From Endomicrobiia bacterium (lineage in GTDB: Bacteria; Elusimicrobiota; Endomicrobiia; Endomicrobiales; Endomicrobiaceae), in NCBI GenBank assembly GCA_009782015.1, contig WQUP01000170.1, positions 1 through 10,607 of the forward strand: DNA of 10,607 nucleotides, written 5' to 3'. Under the pieces are notes generated by a model. That model was not told the origin of the DNA. It made no database searches and worked only from the letters and a program-made list of their open reading frames with translations. Below, piece by piece: positions 7,101-10,607 of this stretch (position 1 is the stretch's first letter; every line of letters begins with the position of its first letter). A program made the translations under genes and the position numbers.

Positions 7101-9482
7101 AAAAGAACTGCTTTAACAATCGTTGCGCTGCTTGCAGGCGCTCAAATTGCTTCCGCGGCGAATTTAGACGCTTTTGATGTATTTGAGATAATTCAATTTT
7201 CAATTGTCGGAATCCTTCTGACTGCTTTTGCATTTGTCTTGCCTTTGGCATATTCTGATGTGGACAAAAAGCCTTGGCAGAAAGTAATTCCGAAAAGTTT
7301 GGCTACAAGCATAACTGCATTGTTATCGGTTGGAGCAATGTTTGTGTGGAACTGGTATATTCCAATGGTTGGGCCTGAGCCGATTTTTGTCATTTTTGCC
7401 GCCATGTTTACCGTCTTTCCGTTACTTAAGTGGGGCATAAAGAAATTTGTAAATGCGTTTTGGCCTTTAGACGCCAAAAATGCAAAAAAAGATGACTCGC
7501 AAAAAACCGTCAAAGATTCAGCTCCAAAGTCAGATTGGAAATATGCCGCAACAGCTGTGTTCGGAGCGGGGGCATTCGGACTTTTACTTTTGCTTAACGC
7601 TTCGCCAATACTGCTGATTTTGGGCGGCATCTTCGCCGCCATTCTTATTGTCGCATCTATAAGCGCAATAGTCACAGGCAGAAACAAAAACGCCAACTCG
7701 CAAACCTTAAAATTTGCCGATTTGCCGGAACAGAGAGCAATGGAGAATATAGAATGGCTGAAAAGCGCTTTGACAAACCTTAAAAATTTCTTTTCCGGCA
7801 AGCGTGAAAACGCGGCGAATGCAAATACCTTGGTTTTACACAATGCAAATGCTGATAGTTTTCTTTCTGTCAAAACCGGAGATGTTACGGAGATATTTTT
7901 TACTTCGGTTTTGGACAGAGCCGCCGTGGAAAAACCGAAGAATATCGGGTTTAGGGTCAACGATAAAGACGTCTGGATTTTGCCTGAGCCGGAAAAAGGC
8001 AAAGTGACGATTTATTCCGACGCGAATGTTGATGCCGTCATTAATGAATTCTATGATACGCTCGGAATTCCGTTGTCGGAACGCATCAAAAACCAGACCG
8101 GCAAAGATGTGCCTGCTAAAAAACAAGTTCCGGTTATATTGATAGATCATAATCCGAAAAGACAAGGCAACCGCGGGTCTATAAACGATAAAGGCCAGCT
8201 TGTCGTAAGCGCGGATATGTTTAAAGATTTGGACAATGCCGCCGCGGAACAAAAGCTTGTAAATCTTGCGCTAACAAGAAAGGTTGAGGCGGACTCCGAA
8301 AGCGAACGGCATTTTATGAAAGTTGAAGGCGATATCAAAGAAGTAGTCAAATCCGTTGCCGAATTTAACACTATTGACGGCAAATCGATGGTTATTACTC
8401 CTGAAGCTTTGGCGGGCTTGAGCGAAAATAAAATCGTAGATTTTTTAACTTTGGCGAGAAATAAAGGCGTCAATATAAGCATAGATGTGAGCGGCCTGAA
8501 AGATGCGAAAGAAGCGAAAGATAAAAACTATTATCTGGCTCTCGGATTTGCAAATTATATCGCCGCAGCAAACGGTAAATTGATGATTTACAACTATCTC
8601 CATACGGAAGGCGAAGAGATTGCGGTTCCTAAAGGAAAGACTATGAATGAGATTGAGCAAGATGTCATAGCTCGGAGAGGGAAAGTACGCAACTTTATGT
8701 ACGACTTAAGCGAGCTTGCAAAAATGCCTGATCTTAGAGAGGGAAGCTTCTCACAAAGAATCGAAGTGTTTGAAGCGTTCAAATCCATGATTTTGAAGTT
8801 TAGAGGAGAAAATAAAGTTTTAGAGGACGGTTACGCCGAAGGCTTAGGCTACAATTGGGACGTGTCGGGTTTGAAGGGCAAATTTAATAGATCCTCCGAT
8901 TTCGACAAGGCGATAAAAGCCGTTAAGGAGAAAAATTATTCCGGTATTTTCGACGCGCTTGGTTTGGCGGCCGACGGAGCCGAGCAGCTGAAAATGGATC
9001 AGATACAGCAGGAGTACGATAAAGTTAAGGATGCAAATACGAAAATAAGCGCAGACGACATAAAGTTTGAATTTTTAAAGGCTATAGTTGAAAAACTGCT
9101 TGCGCAGGAATATATGAAAGACAATAAATACGAAGACGGATTCGCAAACGAAGGGTATGAGAGACTGCTTGGTAAATGGCTGTTGGAGCAGGCGGTTCTG
9201 GGGATTGCATCCAAAGGAAGCGCGGACATTGAGAAATCTTTACCTGAAGGCACTGCGGCGCAATATTACAGAGCTTTGGACAGCAAAATAGCCGAGCTTA
9301 ACGATACAATAGCCAATCTTAAAGACAGCAAAGATCCTAAGAAAATAGAGGAAAGAGCTCTTGCGATAAACGGCATAATACAACTTATACTTCTAAGCGA
9401 GCCCAAAGCAAAAGAGATGAGAGCGGACAAAGCCTTGTCGTTTAACACCGAAGGAATTAACGCCGTCCTCGTCGCAGCATAG
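1194..9482 (+). CDS. Giant exported multi-pass protein with a TIKI/TraB/ChaN-like N-terminal domain (2762 aa)
   Basis: The protein starts with a Sec signal peptide (MKRIISLVTLTAFLWSVFGS, likely cleavage after AYA at 23-25). Residues 60-525 form a soluble domain with, in order, IQDLH (67-71), AEG with Glu99, GIED (150-153), QRD (432-434) and VVTGGFH ending at His480. That order recalls the GExH ... E ... G.D ... RD ... GxxH layout of the TIKI/TraB/EreA/ChaN superfamily, with Asp69 in place of Glu. Hydrophobic segments lie near 857-900, 1145-1180, 1493-1538, 1972-2079 and 2117-2160, separated by helical or mixed domains and Pro/Ala linkers (about 1396-1440). Two motifs recur: LTLEQIEAVTNFLK at 1378 and MTLAEIEAVINFLK at 1753; also FANLPE...EWLK at 1552 and FADLPE...EWLK at 2174. 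The C-terminal 570 residues are soluble and end in a likely coiled coil (about 2693-2735). No known enzyme was recognised beyond the N-terminal motifs. The next gene downstream is an N-terminal paralogue. Confidence 0.85.
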   Translation: MKRIISLVTLTAFLWSVFGSNYAYAQGVSPAAATLKISSFTEPAISGAYGKITDCSLFGGDKVVINIQDLHCNPGVQRNIAGLLSDIEKKYGISGLYAEGAYSDVSTEWINSVSDENMKKGILDALINSGRLTGSEYYSVVSNQPHIIKGIEDKAVHQANIVRMAGILDKQDSYKDVLKSMDLELFLMQSKYFNSENKRFNKMLGKYKSGKTDAGRYYLSLLKYADKINSKTDKNNALLYINLQNYPNLLKYVELSNIAKRINSGRTSSEFTKFVGQLKEKLPYAAYKNLAEKTNNFSNTADLYVYVSQIVSEYGITLDGDYGNLKKFFDYAGKERSFNAVQMVTEEKRLIEKIRLSLSKDPSETEVSFISDFYNYFKGYLSTSIMADDYKYFAAKFPEFEKIWNKYTYKSAMSGIEADFSEINKFYETNFQRDGIFLGKLGLEKNNAANAAATADSSEKALKETLQKSKVIVVVTGGFHSEDLRAELEKEKISHITVTPNVAELGDTQKVYAALIKEQAKAIGLAIAANARHSELVSESAFNPNALALPLGSTGAKVVSFDGKQAVVEFKADNETVETVTLTYKDGKFDFLQDSAENENIKNNKYLTADAVKQALKIFADLSLLPNPASSADIIFELVKEGSLLAVDKGYIQNDSGLIWEIATNDEVITAFENDKEGVLNSVGQLDEALQMMAANKAVSESDIKKHFSNDPFVVAVYKMRAGGYLKGVAAMTKTSTVEKYLKNSRFLRWVDSYFGRAAVVAVAAISPFKYGAVKTESAELTDAINAWINGDDSLINAFADSHTEYTYEQSETLMAQLEDIKNKVKDVPEDQRQKLIDKYHMQVNKKFAKSSLDFHIILRLVPLALAVCFVCFSLADTSKIIPGILFAISMLSPALVALFRADKTEGSEAALAHGEPVELAPDAKKEKIKQEFSAAMEQIDKSSGDDIERLINAAYDMATYENADADMKKDALRAALFLNFLDSFNANNYFDRDGNELYIRAKYLEDMSREYTSSLMKDKVDILIQPALIYAKVYGYDLDYNNKSDKNVLRQIGGFFNEFTVFDFNENREYLRQILKNIQNGNLDNREADNLGILQILQKFYTSEQIDRGIKHGLSNSASAEFFKKLTAAVQNDNTKPPYIFKKLFSFMLPIIVSAGMAYLMMNGHSAEGFGLAAIMPFIRAPYGEAKKSLKEHVQILKDAVEKNSAVNIIEMSRLVESVHFVMLASFDKNKKLLEDTAELLMESNVGGALYPAGSRNMSIDSDERAKSLEELFKKTGKLDKLITKAKLPAATAAVNDRQVRDAAIEQFNRLTVDMYGLYYQDKLNGELNYSGFVRISEKIEMKEAIKDIKEFLKSKFGLEFIGIYRSTASLQFDTKLTLEQIEAVTNFLKDKAAEQNPALQEKPAAPQAVVANPVEAGQEPFVFIDENKPVTETPAPANLDIPFESGYYNDDGKYIKTYPKLKHKIANWIEKQIEKIKKETPEERKEANKKLSIFNIALWIIFGYVAYKTGDLSIYSEDISLWFMVPIISSFLWIARNAIGSPDDSQNLNFANLPENQAIRNMEWLKQKFQVFVNLFKSVKFKDSLNVTALFWASEAQQKAYENLLKADSSKYAARMISFVGEDRILHVSANSGEMYFIYPDGHIRVLETGLFLYRDITVDDSGKITTINRKERASDLTKPIETLNNLAKEYGFFYSGGGEFGGPGFSSYKPEAKDMITKILDITELNKFKEVSWWKDKNDKESESRAGRAMTLAEIEAVINFLKAYKSESEQPAAAEAQKGLWSVSGVQENTGGLSYAKNDQNTLYQYEFSDANGKSLQQGQRIEIGVTEDSSFIKNKNPKEVNFLVTIKYKDGRYDYLSNDEKTLNNLRSNSVGLFFKRISKASTGRVYFNDGKWTGITPRGGEVESIVIDAGIHAQTQLAATLLLMNNDNFNKDTDIRAAGAHFNSFTAQAAEAQPAKASSFGWFKRTALTIVALLAGAQIASAANLDAFDVFEIIQFSIVGILLTAFAFVLPLAYSDVDKKPWQKVIPKSLATSITALLSVGAMFVWNWYIPMVGPEPIFVIFAAMFTVFPLLKWGIKKFVNAFWPLDAKNAKKDDSQKTVKDSAPKSDWKYAATAVFGAGAFGLLLLLNASPILLILGGIFAAILIVASISAIVTGRNKNANSQTLKFADLPEQRAMENIEWLKSALTNLKNFFSGKRENAANANTLVLHNANADSFLSVKTGDVTEIFFTSVLDRAAVEKPKNIGFRVNDKDVWILPEPEKGKVTIYSDANVDAVINEFYDTLGIPLSERIKNQTGKDVPAKKQVPVILIDHNPKRQGNRGSINDKGQLVVSADMFKDLDNAAAEQKLVNLALTRKVEADSESERHFMKVEGDIKEVVKSVAEFNTIDGKSMVITPEALAGLSENKIVDFLTLARNKGVNISIDVSGLKDAKEAKDKNYYLALGFANYIAAANGKLMIYNYLHTEGEEIAVPKGKTMNEIEQDVIARRGKVRNFMYDLSELAKMPDLREGSFSQRIEVFEAFKSMILKFRGENKVLEDGYAEGLGYNWDVSGLKGKFNRSSDFDKAIKAVKEKNYSGIFDALGLAADGAEQLKMDQIQQEYDKVKDANTKISADDIKFEFLKAIVEKLLAQEYMKDNKYEDGFANEGYERLLGKWLLEQAVLGIASKGSADIEKSLPEGTAAQYYRALDSKIAELNDTIANLKDSKDPKKIEERALAINGIIQLILLSEPKAKEMRADKALSFNTEGINAVLVAA
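2787..2813 (+). repeat. In-frame palindromic repeat (RHSELVSES) inside the giant gene
   Basis: ATTCCGAA (2791-2798), loop CTTGT and TTCGGAAT (2804-2811) form a palindrome preceded by GTC. It is read in frame as residues 532-540, RHSELVSES. The intergenic unit at 9783-9806 has the same design: ATGCTGAA, the identical CTTGT loop, TTCAGCAT. The peptide is, from memory, a common translation of this intergenic repeat in several phyla. It lies just after the N-terminal domain in a probable linker, where an insertion would be tolerated. Confidence 0.7.
5325..5366 (+). repeat. Internal protein repeat A, copy 1 (tLxxIEAVxNFLK)
   Basis: Residues 1378-1391 read LTLEQIEAVTNFLK and match residues 1753-1766 (MTLAEIEAVINFLK, bases 6450-6491) at 10 of 14 positions. 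Each copy ends a folded segment and is followed by an Ala/Pro/Glu-rich linker. This suggests that a module end was duplicated. Confidence 0.6.
5838..5897 (+). repeat. Internal protein repeat B, copy 1 (FAxLPE...EWLK)
   Basis: Residues 1549-1568 contain FANLPENQAIRNMEWLK. The second copy, FADLPEQRAMENIEWLK, lies at residues 2174-2190 (bases 7701-7760 for the wider copy). Each copy directly follows a hydrophobic hairpin (1493-1538 and 2117-2160). The repeated unit is therefore probably a membrane hairpin plus a juxtamembrane helix. Confidence 0.65.
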
Positions 9483-9520
9483 TCGTCCGGTTCGTCATTG
9501 CGGGCTCTTTAAAAACCCTT

Positions 9521-9560
9521 AAAGTCTGTCATACCGGAAAGTCTCTATCCGGTATCTGCA
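9521..9560 (+). repeat. Palindromic unit GTCATACCGGA/TCCGGTATCTGCA, copy 2
   Basis: It is the counterpart of 138-177, with 38 of 40 positions the same. The arms are ATACCGGA (9531-9538) and TCCGGTAT (9548-9555). Confidence 0.75.
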
Positions 9561-9568
9561 GTTTTTTT
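9531..9568 (+). terminator. Possible terminator of the giant gene, built from a repeat
   Basis: The hairpin 9531-9555 is followed, after CTGCAG, by seven T (9562-9568). It lies 49 bases after the giant gene's stop, the usual place for a terminator. The six-base gap between stem and T-run weakens the case. The sister copy at 148-172 has no T-run. Confidence 0.35.
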
Positions 9569-9581
9569 GTCGTCGAACAAG

Positions 9582-9622
9582 CTTTAAGGCAGATTCCGGA
9601 CTACTGCCTTCCGGAATGACAA
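9582..9622 (+). repeat. 41-bp interlocked palindromic unit, copy 2
   Basis: It is identical to 346-386, in direct orientation, with 9236 bp between the two starts. It carries the same two overlapping inverted repeats. Confidence 0.75.
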
Positions 9623-9739
9623 GCAAGTGTTATTAGAGACACCCAATGGTAAAAATGGATCCCGTTCCATTCGACTTCGCTCAGGACAAGCTTTCAACGG
9701 GATGACACCATGGGAACGGGTTTTTAGAAAAACTCAACA

Positions 9740-9882
9740 GGGATTCTCTAAAAACCCTAGAAATCAACAGTGTCCTAGTGGTGTCATGCTGAACTTGTTT
9801 CAGCATCTCGTCGTAAAAAGAGTAACGACAGATCCTGAAACGAGTTCAGGATGACACGACTGAGGGGTTTTTAGAGGGACTC
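9740..9882. repeat. Third composite palindromic block
   Basis: The left end GGGATTCTCTAAAAACCC (9740-9757) and right end GGGTTTTTAGAGGGACTC (9865-9882) are inverted copies at about 14 of 18 positions. Inside are two palindromes in opposite orientation: ATGCTGAA/TTCAGCAT (9786-9806) and ATCCTGAA/TTCAGGAT (9832-9852). With their flanks (about 9781-9808 and 9829-9856) they form a larger inverted repeat. A 75-codon open frame at 9627-9854 is only a translation of these repeats. Confidence 0.6.
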
Positions 9883-9885
9883 AAT

Positions 9886-9890
9886 AGGGA
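9886..9890 (+). promoter_or_regulatory. Shine-Dalgarno-like AGGGA before the 9896 gene
   Basis: AGGGA lies five bases before the ATG and fits a moderate ribosome site. It directly adjoins the right inverted end of the repeat block (ending 9882), so repeat-derived sequence makes up the gene's immediate 5' region. No convincing -10/-35 pair was found between 9735 and 9895. Confidence 0.5.
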
Positions 9891-9895
9891 TTTAA

Positions 9896-10607
9896 ATGAA
9901 GAAACTATTGTCTATTTTCACTCTCTGCTGTTTTCTTATCTCGGTTATCGGCACGGACATTGCGCGCGCCGTTTCTCCCGCCGTGCCCGCAAACGCGGAG
10001 AATGCCGTCGGGCTTATACCTTCTAAGCTCGGGCGCGTTGTGGGGTCGGAGAGTTTCGATAAGAGAGCTTACACTATAATAAACATACAGGATCTGCACT
10101 GCGACAGCGAAGTGCAGAAAAATATCAGCCTGATAATAGACGCTTTGCAAAAAAGCAATGAAATTTCATGCATTTTTGTGGAAGGCGGCTACGGCAAAGT
10201 CGATACGGAAGTTTTCAATAAAATAAAGGACGAAAGATTCAGAGACGCCGTTATAGAAGGAATGCTCAGAGACGGCCGGCTGACCGGAGCCGAGTACTAC
10301 TCGATTAAAAATAGTTCCGTCAAGGACGGCTCTGTCAAGGACAGCTCTGTCAAGGACGGCTCCGTCAAGGACGGATCAAAGATCCCGATTTACGGCCTTG
10401 AAGACGAAACCGTACACAAGCAGAATCTTGAACGGCTTGCCCGGGCTCTTGACAGCGAGCCAAGATATGAGCAGGAGCTTGCCAAAATTAAAAACGAGAT
10501 AGGGTATTTGCAGTTTAAATACTTCAGCCGCAACAATAAGAGATTCGACAAAATTGTCAAAGAGTACAGAAGCGGCTCGATGAAGCCGGACAAATATTAC
10601 GCGCTTC
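9896..10607 (+). CDS. Paralogue of the giant protein's N-terminus (partial, 237 codons in window)
   Basis: The ATG at 9896 opens a Sec signal peptide (MKKLLSIFTLCCFLISVIG..., likely cleavage after ARA at 23-25). It is followed by VSPA, as in the giant protein (GVSPA). The frame stays open to the window edge. INIQDLHC (62-69), VEGGYG with Glu96, a GRLTGAEYYS block (127-136), YGLEDETVH (166-174) and FKYFSRNNKRFDK align collinearly with the giant protein's INIQDLHC, AEGAYS, GRLTGSEYYS, KGIEDKAVH and SKYFNSENKRFNK. The fold and any activity should therefore be shared. The remaining motifs (RD and GxxH) would lie beyond the window, and the total length is unknown. A four-unit minisatellite sits in the loop between EYYS and GLED. 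Its position after the giant gene suggests a tandem family. Confidence 0.85.
   Translation, partial: MKKLLSIFTLCCFLISVIGTDIARAVSPAVPANAENAVGLIPSKLGRVVGSESFDKRAYTIINIQDLHCDSEVQKNISLIIDALQKSNEISCIFVEGGYGKVDTEVFNKIKDERFRDAVIEGMLRDGRLTGAEYYSIKNSSVKDGSVKDSSVKDGSVKDGSKIPIYGLEDETVHKQNLERLARALDSEPRYEQELAKIKNEIGYLQFKYFSRNNKRFDKIVKEYRSGSMKPDKYYAL
10313..10372 (+). repeat. 15-bp coding minisatellite, four units ((S/G)SVKD)
   Basis: Four 15-bp units of the form (A/G)G(C/T)TC(C/T)GTCAAGGAC encode SSVKD, GSVKD, SSVKD, GSVKD (residues 140-159). A partial fifth unit, GSK, follows. The unit length is a multiple of three, so copy-number change would keep the frame. The giant paralogue has no such insert at the matching place. 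The peptide is hydrophilic and probably forms a surface loop. Confidence 0.85.

Larger units (their letters stand above)
9500..9735. repeat. Second composite palindromic block
   Basis: The left end (9500-9518) resembles the left end of the block at 100-485 at about 15 of 19 positions. The right end GGGTTTTTAGAAAAACTC lies at 9718-9735. Inside are the 40-bp unit (9521-9560), the 41-bp interlocked unit (9582-9622), and a palindrome ATCCCGTT (9659-9666) / AACGGGAT (9696-9703). The last encloses CATTCGACTTCGCTCAGGAC, a repeat core I recall from other genomes. Compared with 100-485, the middle section is lacking and a different palindrome sits near the right end. Confidence 0.6.

Noticed and set aside
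7193..8002. 269-codon ORF on the - strand
   Set aside because: It lies wholly antisense to the giant gene over its membrane-rich part. It has no signals of its own, and the + strand frame is strongly supported by protein features.
9627..9854. 75-codon + strand ORF with MLNLFQHL
   Set aside because: This is the translation of the intergenic palindromes. MLNLFQHL is a common artefact of this repeat type.
10070..10100. Possible frameshift between the signal peptide and INIQDLHC in the 9896 gene
   Set aside because: Recounting the bases shows one continuous frame from 9896 to the window end.

Overview
The window carries genes on the + strand only. It comes from a bacterium with moderate-to-low GC, AAA/ATA/GAA-rich codons and intergenic regions packed with short palindromic repeats. 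Very large secreted or membrane proteins that begin with a signal peptide followed by an 'INIQDLHC...' block are, from memory, typical of Elusimicrobiota and Omnitrophota. I place the window there with low-to-moderate confidence. No rRNA, tRNA, CRISPR array, integrase or transposase gene was seen.

Layout: (1) 2-76 is the last 24 codons of an upstream gene. (2) 77-643 is noncoding: a composite repeat block (100-485) with 19-bp inverted ends and several nested palindromes, then short tandem repeats (525-600), then a perfect extended -10 promoter. (3) 644-1150 is a small secreted protein of unknown function whose ATG lies at the predicted transcription start, so its mRNA may be leaderless. (4) 1139-1197 is a compact junction. 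A perfect 15-bp terminator hairpin overlaps the small gene's stop codon. A 15-codon ORF runs through the hairpin, linked to the upstream stop by TAATG and to the giant gene's start by ATGA. (5) 1194-9482 is a giant 2762-residue protein with a signal peptide, an N-terminal domain whose motif order resembles the TIKI/TraB/EreA/ChaN hydrolase-like superfamily, at least five groups of membrane segments, duplicated internal motifs and a long soluble C-terminus. (6) 9483-9895 is a second repeat-filled intergenic region made of two composite blocks. It shares an identical 41-bp palindromic unit with region 2. (7) 9896 to the window end is the start of a paralogue of the giant protein's N-terminus, with a 15-bp coding minisatellite.

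The two large genes look like a tandem paralogous set of exported proteins of unknown function. The small gene, leader ORF and giant gene may form one translationally coupled unit, with the terminator acting as an attenuator. The intergenic blocks separate the cassettes, and one relative of these palindromes sits in frame inside the giant gene.
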